Below are positions 11,216 through 25,900 of a DNA stretch of 64,000 nt, piece after piece. A program made the translations under genes and the position numbers. The DNA comes from Anaeramoeba flamelloides (taxonomy: Eukaryota > Metamonada > Anaeramoebidae), in contig JANTQA010000032.1 of NCBI GenBank assembly GCA_027625915.1, positions 13,594,001 to 13,658,000 on the forward strand. The letters run 5' to 3'. The notes under the pieces were generated by a model. The model saw only the letters and a list, made by a program, of their open reading frames with translations, was not told the origin of the DNA and did not search any database. Numbering within the stretch: position 1 is the first letter of the stretch; the number at the start of each line of letters is the position of its first letter.

Positions 11216-13224
11216 GGGGGAAGTTTTTTTGAAAATAAAATAAAATCTTGTAAAGATCTTGAAAAAAATTTTTATTGTAATTTGTGTTTCGACTTGATGA
11301 AATAGATTAGTAAACCCCATTTAAATAATTTATTAATTTGGGTATCCTATTTGAAATCTAAAAATAACATTTTTCCAATATAAAACTAAAAAAAGTAACT
11401 ACTTCATTTTTATTCACAATTAAGTTATTTCCTAAATATAGTTTAACATGTTTTTCATTAGATTTCCCTACGAACCAAAAAACACTAAAAATGGAAAACT
11501 GATCAAATACTTGACATTAATACAATTAAAAAAACTAAATGAAAAAATTAAAATAAATAAAGTTTCAATTTAACTTATTCTTGTAAACATTTTTTGCCAA
11601 AATCATTGGATTCAAACTTGAAATCATGTATATTTTTAGATTCAGTATCTTGTTTTAACTCATTTACTAAAAAAAATTCTAAATTATGGGGACTTTTCTT
11701 TTCACAAAAGGGACTAATTTGGTCTTCAAATGTTTTTTTTAGTTTTAAATGGTAAAAAATTTAAAAAAAAGTTAAACTAATAGGATAAACTCTCTGGAAA
11801 AGCATTCTAATTTAATATATTAACTTATTCTTTAATTTCAAACTTTTCTCAACCCCAATTTTTCAAAAAAAAAATAAAAAAGTACACAATAATTTCAAAA
11901 AATAATTTTGATATTCAAAAGTTGAGAGTGTTTTTATTCTAAAAAAAATTATCACAGTGGTTAATTGAATTAAATATGAAGCTAGATTTCGAAAAATATT
12001 AATCAGAAAAAAATAGTGCTTAATTTTATTCAGGACATTTTTTGGAAAGTTGATTTAGAAAGTAAATTTTTTATTATGATATTAATTTTTAATAATTCTT
12101 ATTTCAATTTAAATATCAGCTAATAAAAACTTTTCAAAGTAGATGTTATTTCATAAATGAGAATTTACTAGAATTTTAACAAAATTTTCTCAATTAAATT
12201 GATATTTATTAAGTAAAAAATTTTTCATCTCAAGTGTTTTAAAAAGTTGTTATCTCTTTTTCAAAAAATGAAAAAAAATTGTAAAAAAATTTTTTAACAA
12301 ATTGTTTGATCTTAATTCAGAGGAATCCTTAAAGCAATTTAAATAATCTTTGTAAGAAAAAAATTGATTTTAAATTTAAGTGAGATAAAATTAGAAAACC
12401 CCCAAATATCTTTTATAAAATTTTATTTTGAAAAATCTAATTATATCTTAGAATAAAAATAAAATATCTTGGTAAAATTTTTAAATGAGTTTAAAAAAAT
12501 AATGATTAGAACCATTGTTTTTAAATTAATACAATTATTTTCCCATTGGTAGAATAAATCATTTTATTAATTTTTGATTAACCAAAAGAATTATCTCAAA
12601 AAAGAAAAAAAATCGTTATATTAACATTCCAGACAAAAAAGACAATTTTTTTAATCATAATGATAGAAAAGAAAATAAAAAGGATAAAAAATTATTAAAC
12701 GTGAGAAATAAAATGAATTTTAGGGTTTTCTAGTTCGGAAAAAATCGAAAAAAAAAAAAATTGATCTCACAAAAAAAATATTTTTTTTTATGGCTTTCTT
12801 GTTCGATCATAATTTTTTGAAACTTCACATATACAAAATTTTTACTTTGTGAATATCACCAATAATAAAAATTAAAATTTTGCATTGTGGGCCTAGAGTA
12901 CTGACCCCTTAATATTTTTTTATCAAAATTACAAAAAATGATCTTTTTCTTCTTTTTTTGTCAAAAAATTACATTTTAATCTTTCAATATCTTCAAAATT
13001 CTAATATGAAATATATTTAAAGAACATTATTTCATATTTATATACTTTTTCCACCTCATTGATTTGTTTCTTTTATTTATACAACCATTCAATATTTTAT
13101 GCATAAATAAATTTTAATAATTGGTTAAAGTAAAAAACAGGAGTTATTATCATCACAACACACAATGAAATATTTCCACGCCCCGGTTTATTCAAATATG
13201 AACCATTCAAATCATTTCTTTAAC

Positions 13225-13760
13225 TAAATAAACTTCAATCCAAAAATTTTCACCAAGATAAAATAATTTTTTGAAAAAAAGACTTATTTAAACCTTTTCA
13301 AGAAATAATACCAAATTAAATTCATCCACTAATTGAAATGTAAACAATTATTAATAAATTATAATAACCACTAAAAAAATATAATTACCAATAATAATAG
13401 ATCAAGAGTGTGTTAATAAATTTGGAGATAGAGCAAAACAAAATAATATAGAGGTGAATTTGTTTAAATTCTATTAGGAATATTGATCGATCAAATAATT
13501 AGACATCACAACTAATCTTATTTAAGTTCTTCAGTTATGAACAACTCGAATTTAATCTAATATTAATTGTTGAAATTTTTTTGATTGAACAAAATGGGTT
13601 AAGCACTTCAAAAAATGAAATGAAAACAAAAAACAAAAAGACGAAAAAATGATATTCATATTTTACAAAAATCAAAATGATTTTATCTTTGAATGGAATT
13701 GTATTATTATGATTGTTTGAAATGTTTTAAGCTGTATGGAAAATTTTGATTTTTTGTGTA
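13225..13760 (+). repeat. dispersed repeat family 2, copy 1
   Basis: About 540 bp that recur in reverse complement at about 23745-24470. Shared blocks include TCTATTAGGAATATTGATCG, GGAGAtAGAGCAAAACAAA (small differences), AATTGTTGAAA and GCTGTATGGAAAATTTTGA. No long inverted ends or coding frame were identified, so the class is unknown. Confidence 0.7.
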
Positions 13761-15227
13761 TTTTTGTTTCCAAAAAAAATCTTAGTTAATGAATAATTAA
13801 ATTTAATATTTCTTCCCATATAAATTTTAATTTTTATTTGATTTAATACATTATTTGTAAATTTGCATTCTAGCTTGATCCAGTTACGCTTCAGATTTTT
13901 AAATTATTCTTGGAGAACTTGGATTAATTTTCAAAAATTGTTAGAATTTTTATTTATCCATATGTCAATTGACCAAAAATATATTTGAGTTGGATAAAAA
14001 ATTATGAGTCTAGATAATAATTGAAGAATAAATCTATATATAAAAATTTGTTATAACAATCCATTGCAAAGTTTTTTTTTTTTTGTCTTGAAATTTTTTT
14101 TTTATTTTTTTAAAACTACCTTTTACTATTTCAACATTTTTTTTGGAATTTTTTTTCTTTTTCTAACTAAATTCCTAAATAATTAATTTCTGATAAAGCC
14201 GTTGATATTACTGTTATCTTTATTTGGATTCATTCTAAATTCTTTAATAATTTTAAAATATTATTTATTATTTGTCAATTTCTCATTAAGTTAATCCCAT
14301 TATAAAAAATAAATCATCTGTGAACATCAAAACATGTTTTTAAATGATGTTTTATTTTTTTCAATTAAAAAATAACAAATAAATTCGACTAATAAATATC
14401 CTCAAGGAGTCTTCTTGATAAAAAAATAATCCAACTATTCTAAAATATTTTCTTAACCACATGATTGTCGTTTTTTAAGGTTGATTGTGTATAGACTCTT
14501 TGAAACTATTTTTTATATTTATTACACGAAACCAAATTTCAAAATTAGGTATAAAATTTTTTATTATTATTTTTTTCTTTTTTCATTTGTCCTTACAAAA
14601 AATAAAATTATTACAGTATATTTTTATTTATTAATCCATATTGGTTATTATCTCTAAAAAAATTTAGTAAAATACATTATTATTCAAAAAAAAAAAAAAA
14701 TAAACAAATTTTTTTCTAATGAAAAATCTGCCCCGATTTTTGAAATTTAGCTTACATTTCAACCCCTGCCGATTATTCAATTTAGATATTACGTGTGAGT
14801 TATCAAAAATAAACCCATTTTGTACAAATTATAGACAACGACATTCTATAATTAATTCCTTTATCTCTTGATATCTAAAAGAACAAATAAATTATGAAAT
14901 TATTTTGAATTTTAAAATTTTCAATATTTAGATTCTTAAGAATAATTTTTTCCTTATAACCAAAACCCAATCATTAAATAAATATAACTTATTTTTTAAA
15001 AAGACATAAATTGGAAAAGAAACAAGTGTTATGCAGAAAAAGAATCTTTTGAAGTGTATTTGTGAGCAAACTTACAATTAAGATCAGATCTGGAAAAAGT
15101 TTAAAAACATAAAATTCTGAAATTTATTTGTTCTTCTAAATACAGAGAGATGAAGGACTAAATTCAAGAATTTTTTTACCGATACTTGTATCAAAATGGG
15201 TCAATTTTTGATAGTACTTAAGGTTTA

Positions 15228-15778
15228 TAATCCCTGCAATTTGAAAAAAGATTATCTTGTGTCGTTTGTTACCACTTGTCGATTTGGTTCTTAGCTGATC
15301 GATCTTGTGCTTGGTATGGATTTTGTTAGTTGTTCAAAATGGCAATTTTTGACAATTTATTATATTTTTTTCCGAAATCCGATTTGGAGAGTGTAAGATT
15401 AATAGATTGGTAGGTGTTCTAGAAGAACTTTAGAATTTTGGGTTGTAGAAAAGAATCTTGATTTACTTTTTTGTCAATTAACTAAATGAAAAAATAAAAT
15501 TTTTTAAAAGCTCCGAATAAAACCAAACTTAATTAAAAATTTTAATCAACAACCGACAGACCACATTTTTTTTTATAACGTAAGTTCCAGCAAATTAATC
15601 TTAAACTCTTCAAATCGGATTTCGGAAAAAAATATAATAAATTGTCAAAAATTGCCATTTTGAACAACTAACAAAATCCATACCAAATACAAGATCGATC
15701 AGCTAAGTACCAAATCGACAAGTGGTAACAAACAACACAAGATAATCTTCTTTCAAATTTCAGTGGTTGTAATCCGTA
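15228..15778. mobile_element. long-inverted-repeat element (foldback/MITE)
   Basis: Two arms of about 185 bp, roughly 15228-15410 and 15600-15778, are reverse complements at well above 90% by eye. Landmarks are ATCTTGTG, TTTGTTACCACTTGTCGATT, GCTGATCGATCTTGT and CCGAAATCCGATTTG. A spacer of about 190 bp separates them. Exact ends and target duplication were not resolved. Confidence 0.8.
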
Positions 15779-16997
15779 AAGGAAAACAAAACCGATAAAA
15801 ACCCAATTATTTGGATAACAAAAATATTTCAATCTGTGGGATAAAAGATCTTCTTATATTTCTAAGTACACCCCTAGTATATGTGAAGAAATCATTTTGA
15901 TAATACACCCTTGGAATGTTCACTTGTAATTTCAAATATTTTATAATTGCCCTTATCAATCAATACAAGGGAAAAAATAAATTCTGGAAATTAAAGTTAA
16001 GTAAAACTCATGTATTGGATTTATATTATACATCTTTTATTAATTATTTTTTCAAAGTTATGATAATTTTAAGTAATTATGAAAATAAGCTATTAAACTC
16101 ATTAAGATTAGAATACCACCTTTTTCAAAATTACTGACTTTAGAAAAAAAACCTATTTTAGGGTATTTTTTTTTGAAAAAAGTTATAATGAATGAACTTT
16201 AGTTTGAACGTTAAGTAATGAAAAAAGAATAAATGTTAAAACAATTTGCAGAAAAAAAACTTTAATATATATAAAAACTCAAACATGATAAAAAAAATAA
16301 AATGATAAAAAATATTCCAAAAACAGAAAAAAAAACAGTTCTTCAATTTAATATAGCGATATCTTTTGAAAGAAATATTTTATCCTATTTTAAAATTGAA
16401 AAAATAGGATTCTTTTTAGACTATTATAAAAATAGATGAAAATAATCTCTCCACAATAAGTCAAATAACAAATTCAAAAATTTTACAATTAAAAATGAAA
16501 TATTTAATACTGAAAATTTTCATTTTTATTTTTCAATTCCCATTAATATCTAATAAATTTGAAAACCTTTTTCAATATTGTGATTTATAACAATATTTAT
16601 TATCTGAGTATATTTCAGAAATACAAAATTTTGTGATTTTTTTTTGAAAAAATTTTCCTTGTCTTGATAACTTTTCACAGTCTGGAGTTCTTCTTAAAAG
16701 ATGGTAACAATCATACTTCATAAAATCACTTGCTCTCGAAATATTTTGTTATTCTTTCCTGAACAAAATGAAAAACCTTCAAAAAATCAAAATAAATAAT
16801 AACACAGATTATTTACCCTAAAGTTAAAATAAAACTATTTTGAGACTGTTTAATATCAAACCTCTTGATTTTCAGAATCAAACAGTCAAAAAAAGAATAA
16901 TTAAAAATGTTATAATAAATGATGTTAATAATTTTATTTTTTACCATCCTTCTTTATCTGTCTTTTCTTTTTTTGAAAAAACGAAAAATCAATCAAC

Positions 16998-19900
16998 ATG
17001 TCAAAAAAAGAAGAACGAAAAATCTTAAAAAGTAAAATACAGCTTTGGGTTGCAATGTATGTTTTTTTTCATCAACACAAAAAGATCTTTTTCTTTTTTC
17101 TTTCTTCTTATTTTTTGGAATTTCTTCTTTCTCATTACAAAAATCCAGAGACCGCCTCAAAAAAACCAAAAAAATCTTGTGTGAGATAATTATCAAAAGA
17201 AACAGCTTAACTTAATCTTTAAAAACACCCCTTCTTGTTTTTGTTTTTGTTTTTGTTTTTCTTTTTCTTTTCTTGTTTTTCTTCCATTTCAAAAAACACA
17301 AAAATAACAAATAACAATAAAATCTCATTTCTTAGGTATTTCCAGCAACTGAAAAACGGGTGTGACAATATTGATTGTCAAAACAAATATTGTAAATCTT
17401 GTTCTTCTTTTGTCTATTCTGATCTTTCGACTCCAAACGAATTTGCTTCACAGGCCTTTAAATTAGTTTCAATTTATCAAGATAGGGTTTTGTGTGACAT
17501 CAAAGAATTAAAACCTTCAAAATTTAGGGTTGGCAAAATAAGAAAAATATTTGACTCTGAGGAAAGAGAGCTACTCCTCGTTGAACTTATTGTTAATGTT
17601 TTAGGAACAGAAGAACTTGATTATTCCTTTTATCCAGTATGATCCTACTTTCTTTCTCTTTTTGTATTTTTTTTTTTCTTTTTTTTTTTTCATTTTATTT
17701 CAATTTCTTTTGATCTTTGTTTGCAAATTAAAACTTTTTTTTTTTTTTTTCAAACTTATTTGTCTTTAGAGTTCCAAGGAGTGCTTTGACTCATTCTTTT
17801 GTTAAGTCTTTCATTTGAATCAATTTTTTTTGGTTGATTTCCTGTTTTTTGATATTTTTTTTTTTGATTGATGCTTATTTCTTTGTTTTTAAAAAAGTCC
17901 TTCTTTTCAAGACTTTGGTGACTAGAAAATGTGAATTATAATTTATTGAAAAACAAAAAAAATACACAAATACGAATCCTGTAGTTGGGAGGAATAGTGA
18001 TAAGAAAGTTTTTTTTTTTTCAATTTTCTCTATTTTTTTAATTCCCCAAGACTTTTGATTTCTTTTTTTAACCAAGAAATGAACAAAAAAAAAAAAAAAC
18101 AAAGTTCACCTTTTTTTTCCTTCTTGTTCTTGAGCCCATTTGTTTTTTCTAAAAATAATTGTATTGAAAACTTTGATCTTAGGAAAGAAAATAGCTTAGA
18201 TACAGATAAATTCAACATTATTTTGCGCTTATTTCTCTTTGGTTTAGAATGTCAAAACCAATTTTAGTTAAATAGTTAATCAAATTTTGAAAATAAAATT
18301 GAAATTATTTTGATCCCATAAATTTTTTTTATCAGTAAAATTTTTTAATGTGAAAATATAATCAGAGAGCGTAAAAAGGTATAAAAATTCAAAATTAACA
18401 CCAAAAAAATGAAAAAAGTAACAAAAGCTTTATCATAATTGTAGCTATTTTTTTAAGTCATCTTAATAATTGTTTAGCTTAAGGACTATTCATATTTTAT
18501 GTCCTGTAGGCACTGGAATACAATATCTTAATAAAAATATGTTGAAAAGTATGTAAATTAAAGGAAATTCACAATATTATAATTTTGAAAATTAAAAATT
18601 AAAACATTTATTGATCCAAAAACTTTTCGACATTCTCGAACAAAACAAGTCAAAACTAAAATGTTGATTTTTTGATTTCGTTACTAGTTCCATCCAAATT
18701 ATTACCAAGTATATTGATACACCCGGAGTAAATTATATGAGGTAATTTAAATTAATTTGAATAGAACCAGGGATAATGAAATTTTTATTTTAAAAATCTT
18801 TTTAAGGTAAATTTCGGATTTGGATTGTAGATACTCGTTTTACAAATGACAAAATTTTTGAAAATAAAACCTAAATATGAAATTTGAACAAGATCTCAAG
18901 ACTCAACATTGATTTATAGTCAACAAAGGTGCTGTTAATCATAAAAGTAATATTCACAGAGCATAAAATATGAATAGTCCTTAAAATAACTTGTGAGAAT
19001 TGTCAAAATTTAAACATCTTTGCAAAAAAAAAAAAATTATGAAATTTCAGACTTTACATTTCTAGAAAATATAAAAATCTTTCGGGAGTTTAGATTTACT
19101 TTTGAATAAGACCAGTAAAGATACAATTTCTATAATTTAAGTTTGTTGATATTGTTCTTGAGGATCTATTTTCATTATTCGAAATAACCACGTAAAAAGT
19201 TGGAAAATCCAATCAAAAATTATTTTATTCCCTTGCAAAGCCTTTTAAAATCATCCGTGTTAAATCCATAAATGCCAAATAATTATCGAAACAACAAAAT
19301 GTGATCTCATGAAAAAAGTGTTATTTTTACGCTTTCCCTAAATTCAATATATCATTGAGTCAATCAATTTTGTTTTCAAAAGTCTTACTTTGGGCCAATT
19401 TTAAATAATTAAATTAAAATTACACGGTTTTTGAAAAGTCTTTAAATCTACATTATTAAGAATTTGATTTCTCTGGGGGTGAAATTCGCAAAAAAAAAGA
19501 AGTAACTTTTTTTAAAAGATTTACCTTTTTTCGTGTTAATTTTTACAAGGTGCAACGAATTCTGAATGTAATTTACAAATGATAAAAAAAAATAATCCAC
19601 ACAAAAGAAAATGATTCCCCCCTTTAACTCAACTAATGCTGCAAAAACTACATTTTCAAAAATTTAACTACTTGCTTTTTTACTTGATTTAAAAACTAAA
19701 CCAAAAATTAGATTTCTTATTAGAATTCAAATTGAATCCAAAAGACCCACTTAAACAAAAATTTAAACACATTCAATTTTCAAAACACAAAATATAAGAT
19801 TTACGTTGGTTAATTATTCAAATAAATTTAATCAATGTGAAGAAAAAAAAAGAGAGTTAGTGAATTGATTACTAATGCATCTGTAAAACAAAAACACAAA

Positions 19901-22900
19901 TATTTTATTTGTGTATTAATTAATCGATAATCTTTATTTTTAAACAGTCGAAATTCAATAAAATTTTACTTTAGGTTATCAAGAAAACAAAGTAAGCCAA
20001 CTTTATAAAACTATAGTATTTGTTATAAAACTCGATCTTATTATTATTTAAATATACTATATTTAACTTTTTTATAAAGGAATTAGTTTCTATGATTATA
20101 TAATGTTTTAAAAATTTTTTCAGAATTGCAAAAATTTGTTTTTTAAAAAATACATTTTTCATTTAATTTTCAAGCATAAATGATCTAAACCCAAACAAAC
20201 TTTATCACATCTTTAAAAATTGAAATAAAATAATTTATTCAAGAAAAAAAAAAAAAATAGTGCGAATTTTCAAGGTTGTATACCAGAAATACGTTTATAT
20301 GATAGAATTTTTTTTTGTTAGGATTAATCGATATTTAAAATTAAAAAAAAAAATATTTGAATTAATTATATTTCTTCTTCTTTTTTTTTAATACAAGACA
20401 ACCCCGATTTTCTTTTGATTTATCTAAAATCAAACAAAAGTATAAATGCTAAAAAATTCTTAATTCTCATTATTATTATTTCAAATATAAAAAATAGTTG
20501 ATACCAAAACAATACAAAAACGGGCCTTATTATTATCACACTTTAAATAAGAATGATCCAGGCGTAAATATAGATGATGTGATTGAAACCTTTAATACAA
20601 TATTATTAGTAAAGGTAAAATTGATCTCTTCCTCTCCTTCCACCCCCCTCTCTTTCTTTCCTTTTAACTTTCGTAATTTTACTGCTTGATATTTTAATAT
20701 AAATATTAATTATTCTTAATTTACATAGGGAGAAATTATTTCAGAATCAATTTACCCAGCAATTGAACAACAAATTAAACTTTTAGAAAAAGATTGTTTG
20801 GATACAACATCTTTTTTATTTTTAAGAAAAATGTCTATTCTTTTTTCTTTTCCAATGTTTCCTAAAAAGGATTATATTAATTTGTATCAACGATTGATCA
20901 GCTGTTATCTTAAATTACCAACAAGTTCAAAAATAATCTTTATTGGATGGTGTCAAGATTATTTCCCAAAAACATTTTTAACATTATTAGTTAATTCTTT
21001 AAATCAATATATAACATATAATATATTTTCTCAAAAATCTACTGTATTCCCCCCAAGCGATGAAATTTTGAATGCAATAGAATTATTACAAGATATTTTT
21101 GTAGTAAATAATCTTTTTTTAAATATATTTCTTCGATTATTTTCATTCATTCTTCTTCACTTTATTTTTTTTTTTTTTTTTTCTTTTTCTTCTTCGTTTT
21201 CTTCGTTTTCTTCGTTTTCTTCGTTTTCTTCGTTTTCATCATCTTCTTCTTCTTTGTTTTCTTCTTCTTTGTTTTCTTCTTCTTCTTCTTCTTCTTCTTC
21301 GTTTTCTTCTCTTCTTCTTCTTATTAATAATTTTTATTATCTTTATAACACTGAAAACAAATTATTTATATTTTAATTGATAATTTCATTTTAATAGATA
21401 AATTTACAAAGAAGATTAAAGGTTGAAATTAATTTATTTTATAATATGGCTATTAACGAAAATTTTGATCTCAAAGAAAATTATATATATTATGCAAAAG
21501 AAAAATTCTCATATATCAATTATCCCTTTTTATTAAATTCAGGAAATAAAGCAAGTTTATTATCTCTTGAATCAAGAATAACTATGGAAGAGAATTTAAA
21601 TCAAAATATTCTTAGCTCGTTTTTAGATTTACAGTCATTTAGCCCATACTATAAAATAATAGTACGTCGCAACAATATTGTCGGTGATACTATTAATCAT
21701 CTTGATAGGGTAAAATTCATTTAATTTCTATTTATTTTCTTTTTTATTTTTTTTTCTTTTTATTTTAATCAATAAGAATTATTTAAAGATTATTTAAATT
21801 CCAATTTTTTTTAATTTTGTGAAGAAAATTTTTTTTAATTTCAGAACGAACAAGGAAAAATATTTATTTACTCCTAAACAACAACAACAACAACAAAAAC
21901 AATACAAATTTCCAAAAAAATAAAAAATGATAAAAATAAATGAATTTGAGTTTCTTTATAAACACTTTTAATCAAACAATTAATAAAATTTAAAAAGTTA
22001 TTTTTTTTTTTTTGATCCCATTAATTGAAATTATTTATTTTATCAATTCGGAATAGTGTGTATTCTTTTGTTTGTTAAAATTTTCAATTAGAAATTAGCT
22101 TTTATTATTTTTTTTATTTCTTGATTCCTTTTTGAATCAGGTAATATTAATCCCAAAAAATAATAAAAAAAAAATTGAAAAAAATAATTTAATATTATAT
22201 GTGTTAATATACGGGAATAATGTTTTTTTTTAAAAAAGAACTTGTTTTAATGAATATAAACCAAGCAAAATATAAGTTAGAATATTGTTGAGATCAACTC
22301 TTGATTCACTATTTTGGTTCAACAAACCCCCAGAATCTTTTGCATAAAATTGAAAAAAAATACAAAAATATTTCAAATGCTTTATTATTTTTTAGTTACT
22401 AAAATCAAAATAATTTAAAGATCAGTCAAGATGGGCGAATAATTTCTCTTGTTTTTCTTGGGAAATTCGAAGAAATAAAGAAAAAGAATTTTATATTTTT
22501 TTTCAAGAATAGAAATTTGAATTTTTTTCTTTGAAAAAATACAACACCTTTTTTTCTGTACAAAGTGGAATAAACACACCAAAAACAAAAAAAAATTTAA
22601 AACCAAAATTGAAATTAAACTATTCTTTTGATGTAGTTGAGGAATTACATTTCTTTTTTTCTTTGTTGTTTTCTTCAATCAAAAAAAGATAAATTCTAAC
22701 TACTACCAAACATTCAAGTTATAAATGGTTTTCTTTCTAGCGTATTTGTATTTTTTCAAATCCACTTGGTAATAAATAATCTCAAAAAGTAAATCTCATT
22801 AATGAAAATGAATTACAAATCCCCGATGTCTATTATAGATTTAATTTTTTAAAGAAAAATTTTATTTCAAAAAAAAAAGCAATTAAATACTGTTTTCCAG

Positions 22901-25900
22901 TTTTACTCAAAATCTAATATCCTTTTATGCTTCATAATTTAAAATTGAAAGGGTAGTTCAAAAAAAAAATTATTCCAAAAAATAAATACCTTCTTATTTT
23001 TCGAAAAATTCTACGATTTCAAGTCATTTCGTTTTTCAGTACAAATCTATTTTGGATAAATCTCTGATAATCAAAAAACAGAGTTTCTAAACTTTTTTAA
23101 CCTTGTTAAATTCAAATTTTAACGAGTAATACTCATTCAGTTCCAAATTTTTAAATTTTTAATTATGCTTTCATCAATAAGCAAAAAATGTTTCAGTTTA
23201 TTATCTTTAAATTTTTTTTTTCTTTTATAGTTTATTGATCAAGAATTCCCATCGAATTTTTAATATTTACATAAGAGTAAATATTATTTTTGGTGTAGAT
23301 ATTCACTGAAAATTAGAAAAAATAAAAAATAAAAAATAAAGAAATTCTAGCTAAAGACATATAAATTCAAAAAAATATTAAAAAAATTTTTTAGTTCAAT
23401 TTCCATTTTTGTAATCTAAAATTTTCAAAACATTTCATTTCGAAGAACATTTCCAAAATCAAATTTTTTTACAATTAATATTTAAACCAATATCATTCTT
23501 TAATCAAAGCAGTTAAAAAAATAAAAAATATAAATTGAACTTAAAGCCATTGAAAACATTTTTTTGGATATATCAACCATTAGATATTTTTTGTAAAATT
23601 TAATTACTGATTTTATGAAACTCCAAATCATTAATCTGATGGGGAATATTTTTCTAAAAAATGCTAAGTTTTATAATAGAAGAATACAATTTTGAAAAGA
23701 CTATTCACTTATATTTTTAAAAAAAAATTTTAAATAAAATTTAATATAAACTAAAATTCAAAATTTTCCATACAGTTAAAACGGTCCAAACAATCACAAT
23801 AATACAATTTCATTCAAATTGGAAATAATTTTTGATTTTTGTAAAATATGAAAATCATTTTTTCATCTTTTAGTTTTTGTCTTCATTTTATTTTTAGTTT
23901 TATGTAACTTATTCCGGTTGATCAAAATTTTTTTCAACAATTGATATTAGGTTAAAAGTTTAGTTGTTCAAAATAGAATAACTCAAATAAAATTTGTCAA
24001 TGGTGTCTAACCATTTGATCGATCAATATTCCTAATAGAATTTTATACAAATTTACCAATACATTTTTTTGAGAAAACTAAATTAAGATTGCCTAATCTG
24101 TTTCGTTCCATTGAAATATTTTTTTTATACTCTTTGAATTAGAAGTCTCAAATTTAGTCACTTCAAAATTCTCTCTTTAACAGATTAGATGAGGTTTCAT
24201 CTAACCCTCAACAATAAATCCAATTCATTTTTTTGTTTTGCTCTCTCCAAAATTTTTAACACGCCCTTGATTTATTAGTATTGATAATTATTTATTTTTT
24301 GTTTTATGAGTATTGTAATTTATAAACAAGTGTTAACATTTCAATTATTAAATGTTTTATTGATTTGGTATTTCTTCTTGAATTGATTAAATAAGATTTT
24401 TTTTTCCAAAAATTGAATTTTGGTGTTTCTGTGATGTTAAAAATTTTGAATTGGAGTTTATATAAAAATATACTTTATTTTATCAGAAATTTTATGGTGA
24501 TTTTTGATCATTTTAAAAAGACAAATTTTAATTTATATGAAAATTATTTACTAATAATATAATCTTTTTTCCTAATTTTTTTTTTTTTTTTTAATTTTAA
24601 ACTCTCTTCGTATTAATTAAATATATATACAATATATTTTGAAAGGCAACCAAATCTGAATTACACAAAAAATTAAAAATCGTGTTTGAAGGGGAAGATG
24701 GTGTTGATGAAGGAGGAGTAAAGAAAGAATTCTTCCAATTAATTGTTGGGCGGTTATTTGATCGAAAATATGGGATGTTTGTACAAAACGAAGAAACCAA
24801 TGAAACAAATTATTGGTTTAATAAAAGCTATATTGGCGAAATGAGTTCTTATCAACTTATCGGGACTCTTTTAGGATTAGCTATTTATAATTCAGTAATT
24901 TTAGGTGTACGGTTTCCAATGATGGTTTATAAAAAATTATTAAATCAACCTGTGTTTTTAGAAGATTTGTCAGATTATAAACCAAAGGTACAAAAGGGTT
25001 TACAACAATTATTAGATTTTAAAGGCAATGTTGAAGAAACCTTTGTTTTGACATTTCAAATTGTATATAAAAACGATTTTGGTGAAAATGTTTTTGTAAA
25101 TTTAAAAGAAAATGGAGATAAAATCCCAGTAAATAATGAAAACAGAGAAGAATATGTTCAATTATATATTGATTGGGAACTTAATAAATCCATCGAAGAA
25201 CAATTCAAAGAATTTCAAACAGGATTTCAATTAGTTTGTGATAGTCCTTTATTTTCAGTAAACAATTTCCTTTTCATTTTTTTTTTTTCTTTCAACAATG
25301 AAATATTTAGTATTTGTTATTTTGAATTTTTATTGATTTATTTTTCTCTTTATAGTTAATACAACCAGAAGAACTTGAGGCACTAATTTGCGGAGATCGT
25401 GAATTTGATCTTGTTGATTTAAAAACAATTGTAAAATATAGGGATGGTTTTGATCGTAATTCAATTCAGATAAAGTAATTTTTATTTTTATTTATATTTT
25501 TTTATTTACCTTTCTTTTTTGAGATATTATTTTCTCAATAATAGCCTTTTAACAACAATCATGATTAATTTTTTTTTTTCCCATTTTTTTATTTAATATC
25601 ATTTTAATTATATATATTTTCAAAACTAATTATTTTTCCAAAATTCCATTGAATATTATTAAATAAATATAAGATGGTTTTGGGAAATAACATTAAATTG
25701 GGAAAAGGAAAAACAGAGAAAATTCCTCTCTTTTTGTTTTGGAACAGACAGAGTACCAATTGGTGGACTGATACATCTTCGTTTTTCAATCGCACGTGGT
25801 GGTCCAGATAGTGAAATTTTGCCAAAAGCAAGTACTTGTTATGGTATACTTATTTTACCATCATATTCAACAAAAGAAAAACTTCAAAAAAAATTAGAAT

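Larger units (their letters stand above)
9775..16997. other. 7.2-kb divergent intergenic region
   Basis: Lies between the phospholipase B-like gene (-) and the HECT ligase gene (+), so it should contain both promoters. No convincing coding exon was found. It contains a TTAA-flanked MITE (10689-11215), a dispersed repeat copy (about 13225-13760) and a long inverted repeat element (about 15228-15778). The rest is AT-rich DNA with short A/T homopolymers. Confidence 0.6.
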
